From Aradus depressus (lineage: Eukaryota; Arthropoda; Insecta; Hemiptera; Aradidae), in assembly GCA_963662175.1 (NCBI GenBank), contig OY759224.1, positions 26,173,489 to 26,237,488 on the forward strand: 64,000 nt of DNA, read 5' to 3'. How positions within the stretch are numbered: the first letter of the stretch is position 1; each line of letters starts with the position of its first letter. Of this stretch, positions 29,935 through 40,507 are shown piece by piece. The position numbers and the translations under genes are program-made. The notes below the pieces were generated by a model, which was given only the letters and a program-made list of their open reading frames with translations, was not told where the DNA came from and did not search any database.

Positions 29935-30595
29935 CTAATTAGATGTTTACTATCTCAGATTAGATGACTAATCAGCTGTCTCCTCTGTAGAGACAATAAG
30001 CAATGAGAATCATTGAGGTAAACTATGTTAGGTATATTGTGGAGTATATGTTTACTCGTGGCTCCAGCTGACTCAGGGACTCCTCGAGCTGGATGCTTGT
30101 CTGATGCTTAGTTGAGAACCACTATGGTAGATTAGGGTTTTGATGCAATGAGGAGTAGGTACAGTATAGATATAGAATGGTGGAGTGGGGAAAAAAAAAA
30201 AAATGGTGGAGTATATGCTAATGAGATGTTTACTCGTGGCTACAGCTGACTCAGGGACTCCTCGAGCTGGATGCTCGTGTAGTCTGTTCTTGCCTTACAG
30301 TCTGAGGTAGAGCATGGAATTTGACGCAATGAGGAGTATGTACAGTATAGATATAGAATGGTGGAGTATATGCTAATGAGATGTTTACTCGTTGCTCCAG
30401 CTGACTCAGTGACTCCTCAAGGTGGATGGTCGTGTAGTCTGTTTCTTGCCTTATAGACTGAGGTAGAGCCTGGAATTTGACGCAATGAGTATGTACAGTA
30501 CAGATATAGAATGGTGGAGTATATGCTAATGAGATGTTTACTCGTGGCTCCAGCTGACTCAGGGACTCCTCAAGCTGAATGCTGTCTGTCTGCCC
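29935..30595. repeat. 153-179-bp diverged tandem array, 4 copies
   Basis: TTTACTCGTGGCTCCAGCTG starts at 30051, 30230, 30383 and 30537, with TGAATGCTAATTAGATGTTT at 29933 as a decayed start. Units share GACTCAGGGACTCCTCGAGC, GACGCAATGAGGAGTATG and TACAGTATAGATATAGAATG. One unit holds a 13-A insert (30191-30203). Confidence 0.9.
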
Positions 30596-30870
30596 CCTCT
30601 AATGCCCCGGCTCCCTCTCGGCCTATCCCCTCTTCTTGACGGGTCACGTTCCCCTTTCATTCCTCCCTGCCATCCTCCACTCCCCAGGCTACCAACACGC
30701 TCACTACTCACTCACGCCTCACTCCATCACTGATAACAAGGACCATTTGTACTACCCGAGTCTGTAAGGAGGTTCTTGGTTAAACGTAAATAAAAAGTCT
30801 ACATATAGATAAAAAGGACCAAGTACCAAAGGGATCAGTTCATGTTATTTTTATAGAACATGTTATTGTG
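30596..30870. other. C-rich unassigned sequence
   Basis: About 30590-30720 is unusually C-rich for this window (CCCCTCTTCTTGACGGGTCA). No coding frame recognised. Confidence 0.35.
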
Positions 30871-30962
30871 ATTCATGGCCAGGCTTTAACTTACATCGCC
30901 TACTACCAGAGCGCTCTTTCGTTGCTTCAATGGACATGAACCCGATACTGCTCAGGTAGTCT
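30871..30962 (-). mobile_element. SINE-1 tail fragment
   Basis: GATTCATGGCCAGGCTTTAA, CGCCTACTACCAGAGCGCTC and GTGGACATG-like blocks on the - strand. Confidence 0.8.
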
Positions 30963-31200
30963 AGCAGTTATTAGACTTTTTGTGTTCCCATTTTCTCCAT
31001 TTTCCATTCCCCTTTTGCAGATATGGCTGAAAATCATTAGGTGTCTTCCTTAGAAGGAGTTGGATACACATATATACACACACACACAGACAATTTGTTT
31101 TAATTTTTGGAATCAGGGGATTGGAAAACAAGAAATTCCGGTGAAAACACAACAATTTCTGAAAAATTATATAACTTCCCCTATACTTCGTTTAGCTAAC
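30963..31200 (-). repeat. REP-A copy
   Basis: GCAGTTATTAGACTTTTTGT, TCATTAGGTGTCTTCC, CACACACACAGACAATTTG, GAAATTCCGGTGAAAAC and ACTTCCCCTATACTTCG. Confidence 0.85.
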
Positions 31201-31208
31201 AAAGAATA

Positions 31209-31477
31209 CTTCTTTTAGAGTTCAAGATCGCGGGTTCGATACCCGGCCGTGGCCCTTAGGTTTTTTTCATCTACGAACGTCCCATCCGAAGGAAGGAGTG
31301 TTCATGTTTTTTTCACTTCCCAGATAAAAATCCTTGAATACTCTGTCTTTCGAATGGGACATTGAGCGATGATCTCGAGCCTAGACTACCACAGTAGATT
31401 CGGGCTCATGTGATGAGAGACAGGTAGTAGGCGATATGACATCATATTTAAAACCCCAACATGATCGTAATAACTAA
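31209..31477 (+). mobile_element. SINE-1, divergent or composite copy
   Basis: B box GGTTCGATACCCGGCC then CCTTAGGTTTTTTTCATC, a variant body also seen at 49428. The block GTCCCATCCGAAGGAAGG appears in reverse orientation inside a forward element, so two fragments may be joined. The tail ends at AAACCCCAACATGATCGT. Confidence 0.75.
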
Positions 31478-31814
31478 AATGTTATATTAGAAAATGTATT
31501 TTCATGTACCATTCTGCTGTGTCCGGGGGGACCCTTTCGATCGAATCCTTTTAAAACATGTATGAAGTTAAATTTATCTTTTATTTTTCTTAATGGGAGG
31601 AAAACCCTTTTCAATTACCATACCGTATAGGACCCCTGGGTTTTAAAAATTTTCCCGTTGTTAAAAGGAACTAACTCACTTTACAAAGAGACTCCCATTA
31701 CCTTGAGTGTTTTTCGATTGCTTTTTGCACATAGCTCTAATACAATATCTACTAGCTTGCTTCTCGCTGGTTTCTCAGTATTCTGTCAATTATTCGCCGA
31801 CTCCGCCATTACTC
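31478..31814. other. Unassigned sequence
   Basis: Mixed composition with no match in the window. No coding frame recognised. Confidence 0.35.
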
Positions 31815-32605
31815 GCTAATAAAAATTTAGGGTAGGCAAAATTTAGGACTCTAATTGTAGAATCGGACTCATGTTCACCAGAGTGACGAAAGAGCGCTCT
31901 GGTAGTAGGCGATATATATGCAGGGGCGTAGCCAGGGGAGGGGGGGGGGCGCGTGCCCCCCCTTGGCCAGAGCGAAAACCAAGATAAAAATTTAATAAAC
32001 TATAAAAATAGTTTTTTTTATTAAAAATGGATTGCTTGCAAGTTACCAATAGGATCTTCAAATTTCCCGTACTTCTGATTTCTAAATCAGCAATCAGCTG
32101 TTACATTAATGTAAATGTACAATACAAGTCATATTACATTTATTTAAATATATATGAATTCGATCATTTCATTTCCTCGCTCAAAATCGTCATTTATGTT
32201 ATTTTTTATACTCTTAAAGCTGATTTTACATGCGCAGTAAAAATGCAAAGCGCAACAGCAGCAAATGCACGCTATTGGATGTGAGTCATTTAATTCTAAA
32301 AGCACAGAAACTACAGCGTACATTTGCTGCTGCTGCGCTTTGCATTTTGCTGCTCATGTAAAGTCAACTTAAGTATTACAGTCAGTGGTTACCTCAGGAG
32401 GAGCTTCTAGAGGTCCGAGTCTCCCAAATTAATAACAAAAAGTCTGCAACGCTAACCACGGAAACGGCGCGCTGTGCCCCCGGGAGTCTATGCCCCCCAC
32501 CCTCGTAGCCTAATTTTGCCCCCCCCCCCCCCCCCCCCCCGCTCCAAATTCTGGCTACGCCTCTGTATATATGTAGTTAAAGCCCATGAGTCATAATAAC
32601 AAACT
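31815..32605 (+). mobile_element. SINE-1 3' half, split by a hAT-type element
   Basis: 31815-31920 runs from AAAATTTAGGGTAGGCAAAA to GTAGGCGATATATATG, and the tail resumes at 32566 (TATATATGTAGTTAAAGCCC ATGAGTC). The insert at 31921-32565 lies between. Confidence 0.9.
31921..32565. mobile_element. 645-bp hAT-type MITE, 8-bp TSD
   Basis: Ends CAGGGGCGTAGCCAG and CTGGCTACGCCTCTG are inverted with one mismatch. TATATATG flanks both sides (31913-31920, 32566-32573). CAG-type ends with 8-bp target duplications define the hAT superfamily. The interior has a second inverted pair (about 32219-32268 and 32319-32370; GCAAAGCGCAACAGCAGC against GCTGCTGCGCTTTGC), a G-run near 31940 and a 22-C run at 32519-32540. 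No transposase remains. Confidence 0.9.
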
Positions 32606-32724
32606 TCTACAGAAAGGATCCAGAACAAGATTCATTATGAAGTGATGTTTTTCTTCGACCCGATTTTATATGAGAATGCTCCAACGACGACACTTATGGA
32701 TTTAGGAGCTCCTATCTAAGTCAG
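32606..32724. other. Unassigned short stretch
   Basis: Nothing recognised. Confidence 0.3.
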
Positions 32725-32825
32725 CTGTATATTAGCGAAAACGTTCGGATGGTTTTGGAGAGTGAGCGAATATTTAATAAATTCGTTCTGGGGAAGTACA
32801 TTGGCGATGTTTTACCGACCACTTT
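32725..32825 (+). repeat. REP-A 3' end
   Basis: AGCGAAAACGTTCGGATGGT, TTTGGAGAGTGAGCG and TTCGTTCTGGGGAAGTACAT. Confidence 0.8.
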
Positions 32826-33309
32826 ATCATCTTCTGCTCATGTGATTTCTTCGTCTTTCTGTTGGTACTACATCTTTCCTTTTCCATTTCCTTTGAGGTT
32901 TTTTTTTGAGACAAAGGAAATTTTCTTCTTTTGCTTTGAGAAACAAAATATTTACTCTCGGGTTTTCTCAAACTCGTGATCCTTAACTTCATGATGGATA
33001 CCGATCGTGAATCTTCAGACAACATTTATACAAGACATCTTATAGGAGAAGACAAACAAAGATGATAACACGAAATCCTCTTCAATGTTCACAACCAATC
33101 TTTATCACCTATTTCATATTTTCTTTCAAGATCTTTCATCAAACAAGTCAGTTCGTTCGATGTTGAAACCTCATCTAATGCGATAGGAAGATAGAAAATT
33201 GAATTGAAACAAGGATAAAGAGAAAATATCAATTTTTTTAGGGCTGATGGTGTCACCGCAGCTAGAGTATGCCTATTGTGTACCCTGTATGTGTTGGTAC
33301 CTACCACAG
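32826..33309. other. Unassigned, with a sequence shared with 34380
   Basis: GATAGAAAATTGAATTGAAA at about 33190 recurs near 34384, followed in both by CA.GGATAA.GAGAAAAT. This hints at a small dispersed repeat. No gene seen. Confidence 0.4.
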
Positions 33310-33790
33310 CCCTGTATATGTTATGGGAGGCCCGAAGCAGTAAAATCTCTTGCTTTCTAGAGTTTTACACTGGCTTAGAATATGAACCGAAGTTTTATTT
33401 TCTTCTCCACATTTCCTGCACAGAGGGCTTCTAGCGACGCCCATATTGTGTAGGTGTTTTCATATGACTCCTAGTTCTAAGATGCATTCTGCTCATATTC
33501 ATGAGCTCTCGGCTCCTTTTCTTTAAGGGTTCCGCAACAAAGAGTTTTGAATGTCTTTGCTTTCTGCCCTCTCTAGAACTGGATGTGTTTCCTGGTCAGT
33601 CAACCTTTTATTGCCGCCTTTGCGGTGCTCTTAGATACCCCAGAAGGGTTCCGGTCCTGTAGGTCCTCTGTCAGCCCTTTCGTTGCCCTCAAACCCCTGA
33701 TGTTCTGGTACCCATCTCAACTCTTCTTTATTTTGGTCCGTAAGGGACTCTCAGGAGTGCTTGAAGGCATTCCAGTACGATTTTGGAATC
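33310..33790 (-). pseudogene. LINE ORF2 C-terminus: RNase H and zinc motif, frameshifted
   Basis: From about 33790 down, the - strand encodes an RNase H-like segment (ELRWVPEHQGFEGNERAD, where the family usually has WVPGH..I.GNE.AD), then GPEPFWGI and a stop. After a frame change it gives SPLCRKCGEENKTSVHILSQ, with C at the next position and LESKRFYCFG, a CxxC..H..C motif. RNase H followed by a zinc finger is the carboxy end of a group of insect non-LTR elements. At least two frame breaks and one stop make it dead. A + strand frame at 33583-34050 is its shadow. Confidence 0.7.
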
Positions 33791-33824
33791 TCCCCATCTA
33801 TAGAAAGTATAGGAGATATTGTCG

Positions 33825-33940
33825 TAAGGGGTTTCTGGATTCACACATAATATGTCGTGTGGATACATTCATTCTATCGGGAGCTAGCGTTTTCACAGAC
33901 ACACGGACATCTTTTTCTTCATATTTGGAGTTTCCTTTCT
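33825..33940 (-). repeat. REP-A fragment
   Basis: GTCGTGTGGATACATTCATT, CTATCGGGAGCTAGCG, TTCACAGACACACGGACATC and CATATTTGGAGTTT. Confidence 0.8.
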
Positions 33941-33944
33941 GTTA

Positions 33945-34145
33945 TTTTGACTCATGCCCGGGCTTTACTACAAGGTCATATCGCCTACTACCAGAATGCT
34001 CTTTCGTCGCTCTAGTGGACATGAGCCCGACTCTACTGTGGAAGTACTAAATTTTGCCTACCTAGGTTCATTCATCTAAGATAGAGATTTTGAACGAGTA
34101 CCTGGTATATAAAAATAGGTTTCAAACCCGCGATCTTGAGCACGC
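33945..34145 (-). mobile_element. SINE-1, central deletion
   Basis: Tail TTTGACTCATGCCCGGGCTT through GACATGAGCCCGACTCTACT to ACGAGTACCTG, then GTTTCAAACCCGCGATCTTG (B box region). The part between is deleted. Confidence 0.85.
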
Positions 34146-34726
34146 CTCTTTTAATATGATATGTAAGAAGGAGGCTGATGTTGAGGATCCCGAGGAACTG
34201 AGGATGAGGAAGACCCAGGATGAGATGGATATACGCAGTCGATGGAAACACGAGGAACTTTCGGCTGCAAAACTGGAGATGTCTTGCGCTGGACAGTAAT
34301 CATTGGGGAAGTCTCTGGAGGAGGCCAAGATTCGAATGGGGCTGTAGCGCTGAGAATGATGAATGATGATTAATACGATATGAAGATAGAAAATTGAATT
34401 GAAACACGGATAAGGAGAAAATAACAAGGCTGATTTTTATGTTTTTTTTTTTGGTTTGAAGTTTTCTTCAAAGCTTTTTTTCTTTTGGGGGCCCGTACAC
34501 TATATCTAGTGAGGGTGACGAGGGCATGTATAAAGAAATGTTGAAAAGAGTTCTGGGATGAAAAAAAAATATATATATATAATGGTCTCTCCTCAGGTGT
34601 TACAAGGAAAAAGGGGAGAATAAGGAGGAAAACGAAATAGATGGAAAACCCGCATGAAGAAGAAGGAAGTAAGAAAATGGAAAGTATTGTCACAGAGTTA
34701 CAACAAACTTCCGAGTGGTGGGTCAG
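34146..34726. other. Unassigned sequence
   Basis: Purine-rich stretches around 34160-34260 and 34590-34680 give overlapping frames on both strands. No domain recognised. Confidence 0.35.
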
Positions 34727-34842
34727 TCTACTCAAGTTCGCGGGTTCGAAACCCGGCCGAGGCTCTTAGTTTATTTTATCTGGGAGGTTAAATAAACTTA
34801 AGCACACCGTCATTCAGATGGGACATTAAGCGATAGTCCCGA
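34727..34842 (+). mobile_element. SINE-1 fragment
   Basis: GCGGGTTCGAAACCCGGCC (B box), CTTAGTTTATTTTATCTGGG and CATTCAGATGGGACATTAAG. It ends at TAGTCCCGA. Confidence 0.88.
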
Positions 34843-34949
34843 AAATTCGTTCGCTAAGAAAAATAGGTAGGCCCTTGGGAATGTAAACAGATTCTTGATC
34901 GAAGTAGTGCTGAAAGACCCCGGGGCTGCGTCATTTTTTTTCATGCCAT

Positions 34950-35035
34950 TTTTTTACTTACGGAGTATAGAGGAATTATGTAATCGGTCAAAAATTCGAT
35001 GCGGAGTTCTCAACGGAGTTTCATGTTTTCTGAAT
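34950..35035 (+). repeat. REP-A head
   Basis: ATTATGTAATCGGTCAAAAA, TTCGATGCGGAGTTCTC and AACGGAGTTTCATGTTTTC. Confidence 0.8.
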
Positions 35036-36204
35036 AATAATTTAAAAAACAATTCTGTCTGTGTTAATGACCTAATGAAACATCTCTTGGATTAAAAGTT
35101 GTAGAAAAACTGCAATAAATATTTTATGGGAAACACGATTTTTCGCAGGTTTTTTGCTTTTCAAGATATGTACATGCCGAAAATCGTCCTGAAATGTAGT
35201 TTTGAAATACGTATTTTTAGACGTTTCCTTGATTTACCCGAAAACGGTTAGTCCTAGCGAAAAATTGATTCCCACGAAAAATGTTCCTTATTAAATTTTC
35301 AATCGATAATAAGTCGCCAGATTTGAAATAGGATTAATAAGGTCAATTTTGTAGTGCGACAAAGAATGTAAATTAAAATATAAAAATGTTTTCTAATTAT
35401 TAATATTTATATATAATATTAATCCCCTTATTTATCCCTTATTCCTCTCTGTAAATATAACTGGTAGGAGTCAATAAGGAAATTGTACTGAAGAACCTGA
35501 AGGATTGGTAAAGTGGGGGGTGGACTGGTAGATGAAGGGATGTACCAGGGTTAATTTACCTTCGAAATAATCCCGTTAGGGAAGTTTCCCCGGAGGCCAT
35601 TCAGCTATCAGAAGAACCTTCCCCTAATACACATAATATTCAAGTAAATTTTCTGGTTATATTTTAACTTATACTGAGTACATCCATTTTTCTGTTTTTA
35701 TTTTTATTTCCTTGGTTAATCGAAGTACAGTAGAATCAGTCAAAAATTCGAGGCGGAGTTTTCAATTGAATTTCATGTTTTCCGACCTCTAAAATTCTAA
35801 ATATCAAAAACAAATTATAAAAATAAAAAATTAGAATTCAGAAGCCACTTTGTACGTCAATTTTTGATTTTTAGGTCAAACGGTATAGCGGAAATTACAT
35901 AAAAGGTCAAAAACTCTATTTTATGTTTTGAAGGAAATTCCAAAAAAAAAAAAGTTTTTTAAATTATTTTTTTATTCTACAATCTGTACGAAAACAATAA
36001 GAAGAAGTGTTACAAAATTTTTAAAACAAATGATAAGAAGCAAAAAATAATTGAGTATATACAAAATAATAGCAAACACATACAAAAATAAATAAAATAA
36101 AATATGTACAAAATAAATGGTGGTAAATTATTAAAAAGAAACCATACAATAAAAGTGATGAAATAAATAAATAAATAAATTAAATAATAAAAAAAAAATT
36201 AATA
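35036..36204. other. AT-rich, one REP-A piece, no gene
   Basis: 35720-35800 is a REP-A head on the + strand (TCAGTCAAAAATTCGAGGCG, CATGTTTTCCGACCTC). 36000-36200 is A/T simple sequence (AAATAAATAAATAAATTAAA). 35440-35640 is unassigned. Confidence 0.45.
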
Positions 36205-36480
36205 AAAAATGTCTGTCTATGTGTGTGTTTTTGGATACAATAACTCAGATAGAATGAATGTATATACATGAAATTTCATGTGTGTATTCAGGACCCCCTA
36301 AGGACGATACTTAATGATTTTCAGCCAAATCGGTTTAAATGGGAAGGGGGATCAAATAAAAAATTAATAATGAATTAACTAATTCAGTAGTCCTTATGTA
36401 AATTAACTATTAATTTTAAGTCCGAACGTTCGATTGGTTTTGGGCGGAGAGGAAAAGAAGAGCTGGTGATAGACCGATTT
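36205..36480 (+). repeat. REP-A copy
   Basis: AAAATGTCTGTCTATGTGTG, GACGATACTTAATGATTTTC, GCCAAATCGGTTTAAATGGG and GTCCGAACGTTCGATTGG. Confidence 0.85.
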
Positions 36481-36827
36481 TCAACAAAATCTAACTTTGG
36501 ATCCCCAAAAAGGCTTTTAGGCCATGTGGAAGAAAAAAGAAGTAATAAAAAAAAAAAAAGTTATGTCCAGTAATTGCAGATTTTCAGGCTGAGAGGAGCT
36601 TTATGATAATTGGATTATGGCATAATGGATGAGAGAATTTTGTACCTTAAATATAGACGAGATAGCGGAACGTTAGGGGCAAAAGAAGTGACCTAACAAT
36701 TAGGATCTTCATAAATTTCCTCTTAGTCTGGGCTTCTTTAACCATGAGATATATGTCTAAATTACTCTTTTTTATTTCAAGTTGGTAAATATTAGTAATG
36801 TTTTTACATCCCCGGTTATACTAAGGG
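36481..36827. other. Unassigned sequence
   Basis: Nothing recognised. Confidence 0.35.
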
Positions 36828-36905
36828 TAAATGAAAATGAAAAATAATCTTAATTCTGGGACGTGCATCCCCTAAGAATAATATCGTAAGAAATAAATCA
36901 AAGAA
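36828..36905 (-). mobile_element. LINE-C terminal scrap
   Basis: AAATGAAAATGAAAAATAAT, TTCTGGGACGTGCATCCCC and TAAGAATAATATCG match the LINE-C 3' hairpin and tail on the - strand. Confidence 0.65.
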
Positions 36906-37005
36906 TACAAGTATCAACCAATTGAGAATAAATATAAATGAAGAGAGGTCTCTAGGAATAAATATTAAATGTTAAAGACATGCAATGATTCAATAAAAAT
37001 AATAT

Positions 37006-37488
37006 ACCTTTATTTACGTTCTTTTATTACTTTACTATTGCTCTTTATTCAGGTGCACCTTGCGTTTGTGCAACATCACCCGTCTTTGTTTGTAGAGTGA
37101 GCTCGGGATCTGGTTAGCTCAAGTGAGGTTATGGCGGACCGGGAGCACGTGTGGCGATCGGTGGTCGCCCCAGCACGTCACAACGTTTTTTTCTGCTCCC
37201 GCCAGGAGCCGACAAACCGACTGAACACTGGGTAGCCGGTTTCCGTCACCAGCTGCCGCAGATCCAGTCCCAGGTACGATCCGGTCCCGCGAATCAACTC
37301 TACCTTGGTCTGGTCATACAGCGGGCAATCGAGGGCTACGTGTTCTGCTGTCTCGATCCAATTTGGGTTGTGTCTTAAAGCAGATATCAGGTATCTGAGA
37401 CATCCAGTGGTCAGGCTGTATCCACGTCGAATCGAGGCGTATCCGGACATCCGGAAAGTATACATAAGTCGTTCGGTCATCCCAACTT
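37006..37488 (-). mobile_element. R1-like LINE, 3' end
   Basis: The - strand holds an ORF2 C-terminus, a GC-richer 3' UTR (about 37020-37180) and two AATAAA signals near the 3' end (about 37010-37055). GC content is clearly higher than in the surrounding DNA. REP-A begins directly at 37490. Confidence 0.65.
37178..37488 (-). pseudogene. R1-like ORF2 C-terminal fragment, frameshifted
   Basis: An upstream piece (TYVYFPDVRIRLDSTWIQPD, then HWMSQ) lies in one frame and the downstream piece (ETAEHVALDCPLYDQTKVEL, then IRGTGSYLGLDLRQLV) in another. TAEHV..(D/E)CP.Y...+..L is the second half of the carboxy-terminal zinc motif of R1-type ORF2. The CxxC half and the preceding SQ.LTGHG-type block are deleted at the frame junction. 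This is the end of a dead copy. No reverse transcriptase domain is present. Confidence 0.65.
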
Positions 37489-37489
37489 T

Positions 37490-37805
37490 GAATATACATA
37501 TGAAATTTCGTGTTAATACGACCGTAGTTATTAGAGTTTTTGTGTTAAGCTTCCCCTCTAATCCACCCTTTTCCTTTGGTCAATTTGGCTGAAAATCAAT
37601 TGGTATCGTCCTTAAGGGTGTTCACAAACACACACACAGACAGATAGACATTTTTATTTTCAATTTTGGAATTTCTGACAGATTCATAACTTCCCTTAAA
37701 CGTCGTATAGCTGGAAAGTTAAAAATGGTTGTGAATCAGAAGTCTTCCCTCTCCCAATAAAACCAATCGATCCATTTTGTTGAACATCGATAGTTGCCTT
37801 AACCT
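37490..37805 (-). repeat. REP-A copy
   Basis: TATGAAATTTCGTGTTAATA, CTCTAATCCACCCTTTTCC, ATTGGTATCGTCCTTAAG, ACACACACACAGACAGATAG and TAACTTCCCTTAAACGTCGT. Confidence 0.9.
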
Positions 37806-37810
37806 TATCC

Positions 37811-38050
37811 TCACTGAGTTGTGAATAGAATAGTAGAAAGATGTTTGTGAAGGTCATACGAGGAGAGGAGAGGAATAGAAAGGAAGGAATCGTGTTTGGG
37901 TTGGGAGGAGGTGAAAGGAGACCTGATGGCTGGTGTTGGCAGCAAATAAAGGATAGTGTTGTGATGGAGGAGTGGGGGGATGTCAGCTGTGTGTAGCGTC
38001 AATAGCAGGGGGCTGAGGATACTAGCTTGGGGCACACCTCGCTCTGAGGA
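37811..38050 (-). pseudogene. Jockey-like reverse transcriptase core fragment
   Basis: The - strand reads GSSERGVPQASILSPLLLTL then HTADIPPLLHHNTILYLL. The block GVPQ.S.LSPLL...+T.DIP is reverse transcriptase motif 4 of jockey-clade LINEs. The segment after it, where the YADD catalytic box should follow, is degraded (YLLPTPAI). Upstream, the tandem array at 37991-38527 repeats part of this coding sequence, so the original ORF is scrambled. Confidence 0.75.
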
Positions 38051-38527
38051 GCCTTCACATATATACTGGCAGGTAAATACTATTGGTATATCTTTCGTTA
38101 GGTGGGTAACTGTGTAGCGTCAATAGCAGGGGGCTGGGGATACTAGCTTGGGGCACACCTCCCGCTCTGACGAGCCTTCACATGTATACTGGCAGGCAAA
38201 TACTATTGGTATATCTTTCGTTAGGTGGGTAACTGTGTAGCGTCAATAGCAGGGGACTGGGGATACTAGCTTGGGGCACACCTCCCTCTGAGGAGCCTTC
38301 ACATATATACTGGCAGGTAAATACTATTGGTATATCTTTCGTTAGGTGGGTAACTGTGTAGCGTCAATAGCAAGGGGCTGAGGATACTATCTTGGGGGCA
38401 CACCTCCCGCTCTGAGGAGCCTTCACATATATACTGGCAGGCAAATATTATTGGTATATCTTTCGTTAGGTGGGTAACTGTGTAGCGTCAATAGCAGGGG
38501 GCTGAGGATACTAGCTTGGGGCACTCC
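37991..38527. repeat. About 122-bp tandem array built from reverse transcriptase sequence
   Basis: GTGTAGCGTCAATAGCAGGG starts at 37991, 38112, 38235, 38356 and 38480. Units share CTAGCTTGGGGCACACCTC, GAGCCTTCACATATATACTG and GGTATATCTTTCGTTAGG. Read on the - strand, each repeats the codons for the VPQAS.LSPLL region. Small indels (CTCGCTC, CTCCCGCTC, CTCCCTC) shift the frame between units. Confidence 0.95.
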
Positions 38528-38706
38528 TGTGGCTACTGGCGCCAGTCCCTGGCAGATTCTGATGCCAGGACCAGAGCAGTAGATGTCCCAATTACTCTTC
38601 TAATCCAAGGAACTAACTTCACTCTAGAACTTGACTGATTTCCTATTTCTAATTTTATTTCTTTGTTTAAGTTACTGAAAAAAGTTGTCAAATAGATTAT
38701 GATAAA
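38528..38706. other. Unassigned sequence
   Basis: Nothing recognised. It separates the array from the inverted-repeat-bounded region that begins at 38707. Confidence 0.35.
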
Positions 38707-39174
38707 TGGGTGATTCTCTGAAACTAAGGAAATCTGGAATTAAAAGTTAAAAAGTTGTGTACTTACATGAATTACTGTGAAAGTACTTCATAGAGATTCA
38801 TAGTTGATGAGAAAGATTAAATTTAATTAAATTGTCCATGTTAGGGACTGAGTTGTTGTGAGCTACTGAGAAGTAGTGTGAGGGACTGAGATATCTCTTA
38901 GAGGGACTTAGTAGATATCTCGGAAACAGTTTTACAAAATAGTATACTAAGATTTTAGCCCGTTGTGGGAATCAGGCCTGAAATAAAGCTGAACGGTGTG
39001 CAGAGTGAATGCTTTGTGCTTCCACCAAAGTGGAAGGATTGGATTTCCGTTGACAGTTTAGCTGAAATTTTTTCGCTAAAGTCGCAATAGATCAAGATAA
39101 TTAGCTGACAAATTCTCCTTTAAAACGTTCAAGTTCCGAGCTTGGTGGACGAAAATGGCCTCGTGATTCATGTA

Positions 39175-40005
39175 CAGTGAAACCTCTCTTAGACGGACAT
39201 CCATGGGGCCGTGGAAGTTGTCCGCCCAGCAGAGGTTTCCTCCTAACGGAGGGAAAAGGAAAATAGAAGGCACATTGATAAGGATGAAAGGTATCTTTTC
39301 TAAACACGTGTATCGTATGTAAAAAATGTTGTTTATTGAACACCTGAATACAGTTTTAAAAAATAGGAAATTTGTAATAAAATCAGAAATTTGTACTAGA
39401 ATCCGAACATAAACAATGGTATAACGTCTAAGTTCTAAAAAAATCGGACATTTTCTTTTGTTTCAAATTTTTTTTCCCATTCCAGTTTTCTATATTTTCC
39501 TCTACCTGAGAAATTAAAATTAATGACGTTGCATCGTTAGCTTGGAGGCAATAACGATTGATTAAGTTCGCGTTGGTTTTGGTAACTAGCAGTATGGAAC
39601 ATTACAAACTTCTTGGAATTACGAGTCCCTTTGTAAACACAGGAGCACTACGTGGAAAGTTTGGTAGGTTGGTAGTACAATGTACAACGAGAAGTCTAAG
39701 AACGTATTAAAAATCAACCCGTTCAAAAGAGAATTCACAGAATAAACATCAACCTTCCATCTAAAAGTGAATTCTACGAACATATTAAGCGTCAACCTGA
39801 ATTAGAGGCCTGCCTGTCCGTCCAACAGAGGTAGTCTGCTCTTCTCGGTACTCGATTTCACTGTCCACGTCCGTCCAAGAGAGGGTCCGCCTAAAAGAGG
39901 GGCAAATGTGTTGAAATCCCTATATATTCTGCCGGGACCGTAAAAATTGTCCGCCCACCAGGGGTGTCCGGCTATCAGAGGTGACCGCCAAGAGAGGTTT
40001 CACTG
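39175..40005. mobile_element. 831-bp pogo/Tigger-like non-autonomous element
   Basis: CAGTGAAACCTCTCTTAGAC and GCCAAGAGAGGTTTCACTG are inverted ends flanked by TA (39173-39174, 40006-40007). CAGT..AACC(T/C)C ends with TA targets suit the pogo branch of Tc1/mariner. Subterminal GTCCGCC(C/T)A-type motifs occur several times near both ends (39220, 39850-39960). The small frames at 39076-39343 show no transposase. Confidence 0.85.
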
Positions 40006-40507
40006 TATTTCGTAATCTGGTAATATAAGGTACTGAGACATTTTTAGTAAAACGTAGATTACACGTTAACATTTAATTAGGGAGAAATCAACTTTCAGCC
40101 ACAATTATAGCCTATCATAATACATACACTGAAGTTAAGAACATTAAAATATTATACTTACTAAAACAAAATCCAGGTTGTTGAGGGACTCAGGTGGATG
40201 AACGACCGACCACAAATTCAGCCTTGAAATTCCGATTATAAAATGATTATAAGAAAGCCAAGACGTAAGTTAAATAGCAACTTTTAGGCGGGAAGGGAAT
40301 AAGTGTTGCCGACCTCTCAAATTGTAGAAAAGTCACACAGCATAGCCTTGGCGCCATTTTCAAACATATGTGAGGGACTGATGAAAACCCCTTGGGACAA
40401 GGATATACTAATTATTTTTGATCAGTTATAACCATGTTACACTAAATTCCCCAAGTTAACCATAAGTAGAGACTTCTAAGTTGAGGAACGCGGACATATT
40501 GTGAAAT

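Noticed and set aside
32027..32284. 85-residue frame inside the hAT-type MITE as a transposase remnant
   Set aside because: No transposase motif is visible, and the frame runs into the inner inverted repeat.
33583..34050. 155-residue + strand frame
   Set aside because: Its first part is the antisense shadow of the RNase H fragment on the - strand, and the rest crosses REP-A and SINE-1.
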